Positions 51,955 to 60,191 of a DNA stretch of 64,000 bases are shown here, piece after piece. The notes under the pieces are model-generated. The model made no database searches, was not told the DNA's origin, and was given only the letters and a program-made list of their open reading frames with translations. The stretch's first letter is position 1. Each line of letters starts with the position of its first letter. Both the position numbers and the translations under genes were made by a program. This DNA comes from Quatrionicoccus australiensis (GTDB lineage: Bacteria; Pseudomonadota; Gammaproteobacteria; Burkholderiales; Rhodocyclaceae): assembly GCF_020510525.1 (NCBI RefSeq), contig NZ_CP075188.1, forward strand, positions 2,108,001 to 2,172,000, in the 5' to 3' direction.

Positions 51955-53097
51955 TCACCATCGGGCGAGCCAGGCCCGGGCCAACACGCCCAGCTTGCGT
52001 GCCTGCCGCCGTAGATAGCCGGCCCGCAGCCGCTGCAGGCCGCCAGACGCTTCCATGGCATTGCGCGTCTTGACGATTTTCTCCAGCACCGCTTCGCAGC
52101 TCGTGTAACCCTTCAAATCCCAGTCCCAATACAGCGGGTAGCGCAACAAAGTACCGGCGATCAAGGCTTCCACGGTCACCCCGAATTTTCGCCTTAAAAA
52201 GGCAGGGCTTTCCGGCAGTACATCTTCGGTCAGCCCCCAGCCGGCATAAAACGGCTGGCCGTAAACCACCACCCGCTTGCCCCTCAGCAAGGCATCAAAG
52301 CCGCTCAGCGACGTCATGGTGTGCACCACGTCGCAAGCTTCGATACAACTGATCACCGACAGATGCACCTCGACATGATCGGCCAGCGCCAGGGCACCAG
52401 CCATGGCAACCGAGCCGGCGCGGTTGCCCGACATCACGTCAGGATGCGGCTTGTAAACGATGAAAGCCTGCGGATGCGCCCGGCGTGCCGCCTGCAGCAA
52501 ACCAAGGTTGGTTTTGACATCGGTGCAGCCGAAACGAATCGACGCATCGTCCTCCACCTGCCCCGGCACCAGCACCACCTCCCGGCCGCCGCTCGCCCAG
52601 CCCGCCTTTTCACGCGGCTCCAGGTTGTATTTGGTAATACCGTGTTCGACGATAAAAGCCTGAACCTGCCGCGCTCGTTGCAGTTCCTCTGCCGAAAACT
52701 CTCCCGCAGCAAGAATTTTCTCCAGGTCGGAAGGCTGTGTCGGATCAAAGTAAATACCGGACTCATCCAGCACCAGTGACAACGGGCGAATGAAGTCCGA
52801 ACCCAGGCCCACCGAACGCACAAAGCCATCTTCCATGCGCAACAGCTGCGCCCCGCTTTCACGGGCCAGCTCGGCAACCCCGGCCGGCGCCTCGCGGCCC
52901 CAGAAAACCAGGCAATCCCGCGCCTGTGGCGCCTGTGCTGCAGCCTCACCGGCATCACGCACGAACACCACCTGCCGCTGATCGGGCCCCAGCATGGGCC
53001 GTATATTCGCCGCCTTCCAGCGCCGGAAACCCACGCCAATCATCCGCCCCGGATAACGCGCCGCCACTTCGCGCTGACGATTCAACCAGTCGATCAC
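51955..53097 (-). CDS. KpsC-like beta-Kdo transferase, single module
   Basis: KpsC extends the Kdo linker of group-2-type capsules and usually has two similar glycosyltransferase modules (about 650 residues). This 380-residue protein has only one: VGFRRWKAANIRPML, LLRMEDGFVRSVGLGSDFIRPLSLVLDESGIYFDP, the VPGQVEDDASIRFG catalytic stretch, YKPHPDVMSGNR, and HTMTSLSGFDALLRGKRVVVYGQPFYAGWGLTED. The GTG start overlaps the upstream glycosyltransferase stop by 4 nt. Single-module relatives exist and may add only one linkage type; the partner module could be encoded outside the window. Confidence 0.88.
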   Translation of the reverse strand: MIDWLNRQREVAARYPGRMIGVGFRRWKAANIRPMLGPDQRQVVFVRDAGEAAAQAPQARDCLVFWGREAPAGVAELARESGAQLLRMEDGFVRSVGLGSDFIRPLSLVLDESGIYFDPTQPSDLEKILAAGEFSAEELQRARQVQAFIVEHGITKYNLEPREKAGWASGGREVVLVPGQVEDDASIRFGCTDVKTNLGLLQAARRAHPQAFIVYKPHPDVMSGNRAGSVAMAGALALADHVEVHLSVISCIEACDVVHTMTSLSGFDALLRGKRVVVYGQPFYAGWGLTEDVLPESPAFLRRKFGVTVEALIAGTLLRYPLYWDWDLKGYTSCEAVLEKIVKTRNAMEASGGLQRLRAGYLRRQARKLGVLARAWLARW

Positions 53098-54260
53098 GTT
53101 GAAGATCGCCCCCCGCTGCCCCCATCAATCGTTTCCAGCAGTTCTTCCACAACTGAGAAATGCTGCCCCCAAGTTGGAGGAGCATAGTTTTCCATTCGGG
53201 CAATTTGCATTTGCCGCGCCATGCCGTCTGAATGCACAAAATCGAGCACCGCTTGTCGCCATCCAGGACCGTCAAGTGGGTCAAGGTAATGCGGAATATC
53301 TCCCGCAATCTCGCGGAACACCGGCATCTCGCTGGCTATGACAGGCACGCGCAGCATCAGCGCTTCAACCAGCGGCATGCCGAAACCTTCGATGAAGGAC
53401 GGAAACAACAAAGCTTGCGCATGCATCAGCCAGGTCGCCAATTCCCGATCATCGCAGTGAGGCAATTCAATCACATGGTCCTTCAGGGCGGCACAGCGAT
53501 CCAGTAAATCAACCACCTGTTCGCACTCCCAGCCTCTTTGACCAATCACCACCAACTTAGGCGCAGCCTCACCCATCTCGGCGACCAATTGCCGCCAGAC
53601 ATGCAAAAGAAGTAAATGATTTTTGCGCGGTTCAATCGTTCCCAGAACCACAAAATAAAGCTTTTCCAGTGGCCGGCTATAGTGAGGCTCCGGCAACCTG
53701 GCTGGAGCCAGTAAAGCCACGGCACAGGGTGGCATGGATATACCCCGCTCGGCGGAATAAGCCAGCAATTCATCCCGCGTCGCCGCAGAATTGACAATCA
53801 GCCCCTTGCCTACCGACAGCATGGTTTCCAGGCGCCGATGATGACGTGCAGCCTCACCTGCCCGGCAATATTCCGGATGCAAAATGGGAATCAGGTCATG
53901 CAAAAAGAACACCGGCTTGAGCCCGCGTCGCCTGACCCATGCAGCGTATTCCGGCCGATCCAGTCCGCTATGCCCGGTATTGAACAACATCCCGCAATGC
54001 TGCCTGGGCCAAGCCAAGAGATAGCTACGTGCCACACAGCGGCGAAGCACCGAGCGACCGGCAGGATCGCCATTGAGCAATATCTCAAAAATCCGCCGCG
54101 AATCCGCACCTCCCAATTCCACCCAGCGGCTGCCGATTCGGATGAGCGCAAAAGCGCTACCCATAAAATGCTGCAAATATTGCAGGCTGACACGGTCGAC
54201 TCCTGTCGGGAGTCGGCTTTTCAGGAAACGATCAGCCAAACGGGTAATGTCAATCAGCAT
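53094..54260 (-). CDS. Glycosyltransferase, GT4 family
   Basis: The 388-residue GT-B enzyme uses a nucleotide-sugar donor. Seen are LIDITRLADRFLKSRLPTGVDRVSLQYL (conserved start of this subfamily), FFLHDLIPILHPEYC, GLIVNSAATRDELLAY, YFVVLGTIEPRKNHLLLLHVW with the EPRKN donor loop, and LFPSFIEGFGMPLVEALMLRVPVIAS with the EGFG motif. The start at 54260 fits homology; a TTG at 54329 is possible. It overlaps the KpsC-like gene by 4 nt. Its GC is already lower than that of the genes to the left. The sugar transferred is unknown. Confidence 0.9.
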   Translation of the reverse strand: MLIDITRLADRFLKSRLPTGVDRVSLQYLQHFMGSAFALIRIGSRWVELGGADSRRIFEILLNGDPAGRSVLRRCVARSYLLAWPRQHCGMLFNTGHSGLDRPEYAAWVRRRGLKPVFFLHDLIPILHPEYCRAGEAARHHRRLETMLSVGKGLIVNSAATRDELLAYSAERGISMPPCAVALLAPARLPEPHYSRPLEKLYFVVLGTIEPRKNHLLLLHVWRQLVAEMGEAAPKLVVIGQRGWECEQVVDLLDRCAALKDHVIELPHCDDRELATWLMHAQALLFPSFIEGFGMPLVEALMLRVPVIASEMPVFREIAGDIPHYLDPLDGPGWRQAVLDFVHSDGMARQMQIARMENYAPPTWGQHFSVVEELLETIDGGSGGRSST

Positions 54261-54391
54261 GGCCGAATGAGACGCACAGGCAAAGTTTTCAGAGAAGGAT
54301 GGATGCAAGTTTGTATTGTATTTTCTCAAGTTGAATCAAAACATTCAGCCTCGCATCCCAATTAAGGCTTTTAGCAGCACCGAGAAGCTGA

Positions 54392-54439
54392 TCACAGTAA
54401 TAACTTGAAGCCAACGGCGAACAAGACAACCGACAATGC
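54392..54439 (-). pseudogene. Detached last membrane helix of the TauE/SafE protein
   Basis: Fifteen codons plus a stop stay in the frame of the upstream gene and read ALSVVLFAVGFKLLL, a typical final helix for the family. They are separated from the gene only by one TGA codon. Untranslated unless readthrough occurs. Confidence 0.55.
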
Positions 54440-55174
54440 TCAACGCAACCATCGATGCTGCAACCGTGAGGAGAGCCTCGCCCCCAGCAGCACCGCCGGC
54501 AGTGACCCCAGCAACAGGTTACCCAACAACGCGAAGTCTACATAACCGATAAAAAAATGCCCCAACCCGGCAAACATTGCCAATGGAATGGCATGGACAA
54601 TATCGGTCGCGATCAAGCGAGGAGGCGTTAGGCGCAATGGATAAAGATAAGTCAACAGGACTGCCCCCAGCGCCCCAGCACCAACAGACGTCAAGGCTAC
54701 CAAGGTGCCAATGACCGCACCGGAAAAAACCGTCAGTGGTGCCTGTAGCTGTTTAAACAGGCTCTCCTCAGTCAGTCGAAAGCGACGCCCAAAACCATGC
54801 AGATATTTCTGCATGACCACACCCAGGGCCGTCACCAAAACCGCAATTCCAATTACCTCTTTCAAAAAAACCACAGACTGCGAACCGGGAGAAAACCACT
54901 GCATCAGTACAAGCGTTATTGCCGCAGCGGGAAGGCTACCAGCCCAAAGGCGCCTTACGACCGGCCAGTCGATCAAATCGTGATGATGGTGCACTCTTGT
55001 CGCCAACAACTTGGTGATCGAGGCAAACCACAGATCGGTTCCCACTGCCGTCACCGGAGCAACACCAAACAAAAGCAGGAGCAATGGCGTCATCAGCGCA
55101 CCACCGCCTACGCCGGTCAAACCGACCAGAAACCCGGTAAATGCGCCTGCAGCAAGCAATCCAGGATCCGGCAC
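54440..55174 (-). CDS. TauE/SafE-type sulfite/sulfonate exporter, in-frame stop before last helix
   Basis: The 244-residue membrane protein has about seven helices and the TauE/SafE start GAFTGFLVGLTGVGGGALMTPLL, with the repeat of this pattern in GTLVALTSVGAGALGAVLL. Past the TGA at 54440 the same frame continues for 15 hydrophobic codons (ALSVVLFAVGFKLLL) to a second stop at 54392. This matches the last helix expected in the family. Either a nonsense mutation has shortened the protein, or it is a sequence error or readthrough. The GTG start follows the cysC stop without a gap. Probable role: export of sulfite or a related anion. Confidence 0.82.
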   Translation of the reverse strand: MPDPGLLAAGAFTGFLVGLTGVGGGALMTPLLLLLFGVAPVTAVGTDLWFASITKLLATRVHHHHDLIDWPVVRRLWAGSLPAAAITLVLMQWFSPGSQSVVFLKEVIGIAVLVTALGVVMQKYLHGFGRRFRLTEESLFKQLQAPLTVFSGAVIGTLVALTSVGAGALGAVLLTYLYPLRLTPPRLIATDIVHAIPLAMFAGLGHFFIGYVDFALLGNLLLGSLPAVLLGARLSSRLQHRWLR

Positions 55175-55756
55175 TCATGCCCCTTCACGAATAAACTCAG
55201 TGATCTCGCTCAGGCATTGCACTACCGAAAACTGGTCCGTTTTAAGGTGTAACTCTGGCGCCAAAGGTGGTTCGTAGGGACTATCCAGCCCGGTAAAGTC
55301 GCTGATCAGTCCTTGGCGGGCTTTGGCATACAAGCCCTTGGTATCTCGCTGCTCACATCGGGCTAAAGTTGCATCGACAAAAATCTCGACGAACTCACCG
55401 GAATCAAAAAGAGCACGCGCAGCATCTCGTTGCGCCCGAAACGGAGAGATAAACGCCACCATGACGATCAAACCGGCATCAACCATCAACCTGGCCACCT
55501 CGGCCACTCGGCGAATATTCTCATCCCGGTCTACCGCCGAAAAACCGAGATCACGGTTCAGACCATGTCGAACATTGTCCCCATCAAGCACATAGACAAA
55601 TCTGCCGGCAGAATGCAATTCTTTCTCCAAAGAATTGGCCAAAGTGGATTTTCCTGCCCCCGAAAGGCCGGTAAGCCATATACACCTTGGCCGCTGATTC
55701 ATAAGTGCTGATCTGCGGGCCTTGCCTACGCTGCTATGCTGCCAAAATAGATTCAT
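55175..55756 (-). CDS. cysC: Adenylyl-sulfate kinase
   Basis: APS kinase makes PAPS, the donor for sulfate assimilation and for sulfotransferases. The 193-residue protein has Walker [58 protein letters not shown], the [14 protein letters not shown] lid and [11 protein letters not shown]. No ATP-sulfurylase genes (cysDN) are adjacent. Position in a polysaccharide locus next to an anion exporter suggests PAPS for glycan sulfation; no sulfotransferase is in the window. A shorter start at Met19 is possible because the conserved part begins near residue 20. Confidence 0.93.
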   Translation of the reverse strand: MNLFWQHSSVGKARRSALMNQRPRCIWLTGLSGAGKSTLANSLEKELHSAGRFVYVLDGDNVRHGLNRDLGFSAVDRDENIRRVAEVARLMVDAGLIVMVAFISPFRAQRDAARALFDSGEFVEIFVDATLARCEQRDTKGLYAKARQGLISDFTGLDSPYEPPLAPELHLKTDQFSVVQCLSEITEFIREGA

Positions 55757-55791
55757 CGTTGTATTTTTCTGACTCTCCTAGTCAATGATGT

Positions 55792-55824
55792 CATGGTTGA
55801 GCCTCCCATGGAGGCTCAACCATG
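55792..55824. terminator. Perfect 15-bp hairpin between export lipoprotein and cysC genes
   Basis: 55792-55806 pairs perfectly with 55810-55824 around a 3-nt loop. It lies 32 nt past the stop of the export lipoprotein gene and 35 nt before cysC on the same strand. No U-tract follows on either strand. It may be a terminator, an mRNA-stabilising structure or a protein site. Confidence 0.55.
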
Positions 55825-55856
55825 CACTAGAAAAATCTAGCCATTGATCGAAAAAG

Positions 55857-57029
55857 TCACCTGATTGACCCCAGGCCCTGCGCGGTAAACACGACAGAAG
55901 TCAGGATGTTCAGGAATTTCTGGAGTTCCGCCGCCGGTGCATTCGAAACGTACAGCACATCCTTGTTGTGAATCGGAAAGCCCTGCGCCACGAAGAAACT
56001 ACGCGGATCCTTCAGGTCTACACGATAGATCACAGGCACCTTGCCATCAGGCGTCAAAGACGGATTCTCGCCAGCCACACCAAGCACCAGCGGTTCTTCA
56101 TAACGGAAAATGAACACTCCCATGGCATCGGCGCGGCTATCCTGCAAGCCTCCGGATCGTGCAAGCGCTTGAGCTAGTGTTATGCCCTGCGCTTCGAAAA
56201 ACACCTCTTCGTTTTTACCCGTCGCACCGAGTGCCGTAAAACTCAGCGGCTGGAATAGGACCGTCACCACATCTCCCGGCTGCAAGACAATGTTCTGCTT
56301 GGGGTCCTGAATCACGCTGTCCAGTGCCATCGCCTGAACAACCTCGCCGCGTGTAATCTGAACTGTCATCTTGCCCACCGGCTGACGCACGCCCCCTGCC
56401 GCTGCAACGGCATCAAGCAGCCGTTCCCCCTTAGCCGTTAACGGCATCCGAATGCTCTGCGCCACCTCACCAACCACAGTGACATTCGAGGTGGCATTGC
56501 GGGTCACACGTACCAAAACTTGCGGCTGGTTAGCCTTTCCCTGCAAACGACGGGCAATATCCAGTTCGATTTGTTGTGGGGACTTACCTGCCGCTGGCAC
56601 CATTCCAGCAAACGGAATATTGATCGCCCCTTCGTAGGACACCATCTGTTCTGGAAATGTAGTCACCCTTGTCGTCATCGCACCGGCTCTCGGATCAAGC
56701 GTAGTCGATCCAAACAAGGTAGCCGGCGGCGCCTCCCATATCGAGACCTCCACGATATCGCCCGCTCCCACTCGATACCCCGGCAATTTGTCGCTGAAGA
56801 AAACATCGGCGAAACGAACCCGCCTTTCAGCTGCAAAAACTCGGCGCGCTACGGCATCGTCGATATCGACAATCTGAATGGGCAAAGACGAAATCGCCTC
56901 CGCCCGCAAAACCTGTTCCTTATTGGCCCCGGATGATGGAATCATCGAACATCCAGCCAAAAAAAAGGTTGCCAAAGCGACCACAAGAACCGAAAAAGCA
57001 GGAACCTTGGCAAAAGATGGAAAATTCAT
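55857..57029 (-). CDS. Outer-membrane polysaccharide export lipoprotein (Wza/KpsD-like)
   Basis: The 390-residue protein forms the outer-membrane exit channel for capsule or exopolysaccharide. It has a lipoprotein signal peptide with lipobox FLAGC (Cys27), the export domain (GYRVGAGDIVEVSIWEAP, INIPFAGMVPAAGKSPQQIELDIARRL, VLVRVTRNATSNVTVVGEV) and SLBB-type repeats (~185-340, LLDAVAAAGGV, LQPGDVVTVLF, TLAQALARSGGL). The start at 57029 (MNFPSF) was preferred to a GTG 9 nt earlier. It faces a gene-poor stretch with IS scars upstream, so its promoter must lie in 57030-57170. Confidence 0.92.
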   Translation of the reverse strand: MNFPSFAKVPAFSVLVVALATFFLAGCSMIPSSGANKEQVLRAEAISSLPIQIVDIDDAVARRVFAAERRVRFADVFFSDKLPGYRVGAGDIVEVSIWEAPPATLFGSTTLDPRAGAMTTRVTTFPEQMVSYEGAINIPFAGMVPAAGKSPQQIELDIARRLQGKANQPQVLVRVTRNATSNVTVVGEVAQSIRMPLTAKGERLLDAVAAAGGVRQPVGKMTVQITRGEVVQAMALDSVIQDPKQNIVLQPGDVVTVLFQPLSFTALGATGKNEEVFFEAQGITLAQALARSGGLQDSRADAMGVFIFRYEEPLVLGVAGENPSLTPDGKVPVIYRVDLKDPRSFFVAQGFPIHNKDVLYVSNAPAAELQKFLNILTSVVFTAQGLGSIR

Positions 57030-57173
57030 AAAAAACACAAAGCCTTATTGAAAACGCATTTATGACAGAGCGAGAATTACGAAATGATCGCTGAAATGCC
57101 GAAAAATCTCCAGTTATTTCCCTAGTGCAGTAAATCGCCCCAGAGCCACTAGACGTTGCCCCCTTAAACTTAG

Positions 57174-57236
57174 ATGAAAGGAGAAATCATGAACGGAAAG
57201 CCTTACTTGGAAAAATTCAAGATTGAAGCTGTCAGG
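57174..57236 (+). pseudogene. IS3-family transposase OrfA remnant
   Basis: The frame starting MKGEIMNGKPYLEKFK and continuing IEAVR matches the N-terminal opening of IS3-type OrfA proteins (YxxEFKxEAVR). Homology stops after about 21 residues and the frame runs into unrelated sequence that belongs to a second remnant on the other strand. No inverted repeats of the parent element remain. Confidence 0.6.
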
Positions 57237-57249
57237 CCACGACTGATCA

Positions 57250-57375
57250 TGGTGATCCCAACGCGAAAGTATGAGCTAGAAATACTTCGATCCGGGCCCA
57301 CCGCATTTGATCGGCCAGCACCGCCACGGGGTAATACAGATCAATCATCTGATCGAATCGGCCACGGAAAAACAT
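57250..57375 (-). pseudogene. IS5-family-like transposase N-terminal remnant
   Basis: On the minus strand a 41-codon frame reads MFFRGRFDQMIDLYYPVAVL and continues ADQMRWARIEVFLAHTFALG before a TGA. The pattern RxxFDQMIDLxxPLxxLAxxxxW is that of IS5-like transposases. The 5' start is plausible; everything beyond the first ~40 residues is lost. It abuts the IS3-like remnant, so two elements have been joined and eroded here. Confidence 0.55.
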
Positions 57376-57506
57376 CGGTGCTAATAAGACCTTCCCCAGC
57401 TCCTCTCAGATTTCTATAACCATCAATTTAATTCCTCAGAGATTTCTTTGGGGAAATTTACAGCCGAATCCCTTTGCTTGCCGATGCAGGATTTTTGCAG
57501 GGCCGA

Positions 57507-58790
57507 CTAATTAAACCCCAACCTCTTGTATAACTCATTTAATCTATTCGTGTAACTTTCCTCTGAAAAAAACACTGACCTAAGGACTCCCCGACTTTCC
57601 AATTCAACTCTTAGCGAATCATCGGAATCAATCATACGTATAGCTTTAGCGATAGCAACCGAATCCAGCGGATCAACCGCTAGCGCCGCATCGCCAGTGA
57701 CTTCGGGAAGACTGCTAGTAGCAGAGGTAATGACTGCTGTACCAAGTTTCATTGCCTCCAATACTGGCAGCCCAAACCCCTCGTACAGTGAAGGGAAAAC
57801 GAGAGCTTTGGCCCCCTTTATTAAGGAAACGAGAAATGATAGAGGCAAATACTCCAAGTAAACTATGGAACTTCCTCTAGGAGACCCCTTAGCAATTTCC
57901 AGATTCTTCAATTCTTGCTTAGATTGCCACCCGGGAGCCCCAATAATAACCAATTTTGAATTAACACCACTACTCAAATAGGCTTCAATTATTCTTCCAA
58001 TATTCTTCTTGGGCTCTACTGCGCCATAGAATAAGAAATAGTTTTTCCACTGGAGACCAAATATCCCCTCAATTTCGCTTAGGCAAACTGAAGTGCTCTT
58101 CTCGGCAATAGCAGATGGAAACGATACAGCTTGCGATGTATTCGTCACCTTATTTTCTGGCACACCCAATATATCAATAATATCACGCTTGGAGTTTTCA
58201 GAAACAGTAACAATATGGTCGGCAACATCTGCAATTTTTCTACAAATATTGTAATAACGCCTCTTGTTGTCGAGTGTTGTATATGGAAGCTTAAGTGGAA
58301 TTAAATCGTGAATTGTATAAATATTAGTCGCTTTTGGCATGCGACAAGGAATAGGGTAAGTCCAATGCACAACATCGAAATTCCCTGCCTTAAGATTTCC
58401 AAACGCACCAAATGCATCAAATGATATTTTTGATAAACGAAAAAAATCAGGGCTATTTAAAAATGAGACACCACAGGGAAATCTATACCTGATTGGATCG
58501 ATGTTCACTACTCCGGTTATGGGAATTTCTATCGCTTTTCTACCCATAGAGGCAAAGACACCAGCCACATAACTTCTTAGTAACCGAACTACCGATTGCT
58601 TATTTTGAATAGCGCCTTCAAAAAATAAAACTTCTGATAACAGGGGCGATTTTCCAGAAATACTCTTTCCGTAACAAATACTAACATCATGACCAGAACC
58701 AACTAAGGCATTAGCCAAATTTCTACCGTAGGTTGCAACGCCGGTACCTCTTTCCAAGCCCAGGTTATATCCATCTATTAGTATCTTCAT
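57507..58790 (-). CDS. Glycosyltransferase, GT4 family (low-GC block)
   Basis: The 427-residue GT-B enzyme has DGYNLGLERGTGVATYGRNLA at the N-terminus, TIHDLIPLKLPYTT, VTVSENSKRDIIDILGV, the donor loop YGAVEPKKNIGRIIEAY and VFPSLYEGFGLPVLEAMKLGTAVI. It is related in layout to the GT at 53-54 kb but clearly distinct. GC and codon use are much lower than in the core of the window, a sign of separate origin. It overlaps the methyltransferase-like gene by 4 nt. The sugar is unknown. Confidence 0.9.
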   Translation of the reverse strand: MKILIDGYNLGLERGTGVATYGRNLANALVGSGHDVSICYGKSISGKSPLLSEVLFFEGAIQNKQSVVRLLRSYVAGVFASMGRKAIEIPITGVVNIDPIRYRFPCGVSFLNSPDFFRLSKISFDAFGAFGNLKAGNFDVVHWTYPIPCRMPKATNIYTIHDLIPLKLPYTTLDNKRRYYNICRKIADVADHIVTVSENSKRDIIDILGVPENKVTNTSQAVSFPSAIAEKSTSVCLSEIEGIFGLQWKNYFLFYGAVEPKKNIGRIIEAYLSSGVNSKLVIIGAPGWQSKQELKNLEIAKGSPRGSSIVYLEYLPLSFLVSLIKGAKALVFPSLYEGFGLPVLEAMKLGTAVITSATSSLPEVTGDAALAVDPLDSVAIAKAIRMIDSDDSLRVELESRGVLRSVFFSEESYTNRLNELYKRLGFN

Positions 58791-59524
58791 GCCCCTCCAT
58801 TCGCAATAACATCTTCAAGAAATTTTATTCTCTGATTAGCCTCGATTAGCTGGTAATGTAGATCTTGATAAACTACAACGTTGTCAGAAAAAGAAATATC
58901 CCCGCTGTCATTTGCCAACAAACATTTTCGCGAAGCCAACCGAAAATTTTGCAATGGGTTATCAAGCAAGAAACCAAACATTCTTGACGTATTGATAATA
59001 GGTTCAGAAACTTTTCGACATTGCACATTCAACGATATTCCACTTCTGTGCGATTCTACTGTTGGTATCCAACCATTTGATGCATCAGCCACAGGGGAAC
59101 TCCACCACGAGTATGATGAAAATCCTAAAACATCAAGAATATCAATCAGCATTCTCTGTGTGAAGCCGAAACGGTGGACTTCTAAGGAGTTGTCCCTTCC
59201 TCCTACACCATAAATCAATCCCATAGCGAAAAAGTCGCTATCGGAACTTTTGATTTGTTGCAACAAGGCCATCACATCAGGAACAGCGATCCGTAAAACT
59301 CCATCGTACTTTAATATGCGAGAAAACTCAGCTAATGCTTTAAATGAGTCAGGCCATGAAATATGTTCCAATACGTGACTCGCCAGCACTTCATCACAAG
59401 ATGAGCTTTCTACGTTGTGCATATTAGTAACATCTGCAACTATATCTGGATTGTGGACAGGGTCAATATCAACAGTTAGATAACCAGTCGGCTTGTAATT
59501 TCTAGATCCAACATATAATTTCAT
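58787..59524 (-). CDS. SAM-dependent methyltransferase-like protein of the glycan block
   Basis: The 245-residue protein begins with LYVGSRNYKPTGYLTVDIDP, followed by ADVTNMHNVESSSCDEVLASHVLEHI, a class I methyltransferase pattern (acidic loop and HVLEHI motif), and ILKYDGVLRIAVPD. The C-terminal ~30 residues form a coiled coil (QLIEANQRIKFLEDVIANG). The start at 59524 matches the fold; the frame is open 49 codons further up. It probably modifies a sugar or a carrier-bound glycan. It overlaps the glycosyltransferase gene by 4 nt. Confidence 0.82.
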   Translation of the reverse strand: MKLYVGSRNYKPTGYLTVDIDPVHNPDIVADVTNMHNVESSSCDEVLASHVLEHISWPDSFKALAEFSRILKYDGVLRIAVPDVMALLQQIKSSDSDFFAMGLIYGVGGRDNSLEVHRFGFTQRMLIDILDVLGFSSYSWWSSPVADASNGWIPTVESHRSGISLNVQCRKVSEPIINTSRMFGFLLDNPLQNFRLASRKCLLANDSGDISFSDNVVVYQDLHYQLIEANQRIKFLEDVIANGGA

Positions 59525-59564
59525 ATATACCACCCAAAAAACAAAATCGCAAATTAATATTATT

Positions 59565-60191
59565 TCACCTAAAAAGCCAATATAAATTATATTGTGACAC
59601 GGCGACATCCTTGATCCACTCAACAAACTGAAACCGCCCAGCCTCACTTCTAGAGAAATTATATTTTTCAAAAATATCCGGCCGCTCTATTATGATTATT
59701 TTTTCTAACGGCGAGCAATAAAAAAAATCACCTTTGCAAACAAATCCATTTAATATCTGGGCAATAAATTTAATATTTCGTTTGCAGTACAAGTCGTGCT
59801 CATTCGCGCCGTGCAATACGAGCCAAGCAATACCGCGCTCGAACGAGACAACGGCATCATTACCAGCGAACAAGGTACGTAGATCTTTCCTGCCCAATAT
59901 AGCAACAGCCATTAACCACGTAATATCCAACCCGTCATTAAAACAGCTAATATATTTTAACTGATCAAGTTTATGATGGAGGTCGATATTTTTCCTTACA
60001 TCCCACGCCCCTCTATCTTCAATGGTTGCATGTAACAAATCATCGCCAAGCCTCTCCATAAACGAAGCTGGTGGCAACAGCAATTTTTCATCACAATAGT
60101 TATTAAATAAATCCGCTGAATGCAACAAGTCTTCAACCAGCCTTCTATGATCAAAGAACCCCGTGCTTCCCTGAAAAATAAGGTTGGCCAT
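59565..60191 (-). CDS. Hypothetical protein of the low-GC glycan block
   Basis: The 208-residue soluble protein is not recognised. It is helix-rich, with no signal peptide or membrane segment. A late stretch (NFSRSEAGRFQFVEWIKDV) recalls the helical caps found in large bacterial glycosyltransferases, but this is weak. It starts directly after the stop of the GT9-like gene with no gap and ends 40 nt before the methyltransferase-like gene, so it is part of the same transcript. Function unknown; a glycan-related role is only suggested by context. Confidence 0.75.
   Translation of the reverse strand: MANLIFQGSTGFFDHRRLVEDLLHSADLFNNYCDEKLLLPPASFMERLGDDLLHATIEDRGAWDVRKNIDLHHKLDQLKYISCFNDGLDITWLMAVAILGRKDLRTLFAGNDAVVSFERGIAWLVLHGANEHDLYCKRNIKFIAQILNGFVCKGDFFYCSPLEKIIIIERPDIFEKYNFSRSEAGRFQFVEWIKDVAVSQYNLYWLFR

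Larger units (their letters stand above)
57030..57506. other. Gene-poor junction with IS scars
   Basis: The 477-nt stretch separates the export lipoprotein gene from the low-GC glycan genes. Apart from the two transposase remnants nothing coding is recognisable. It coincides with the drop in GC content. Confidence 0.6.
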
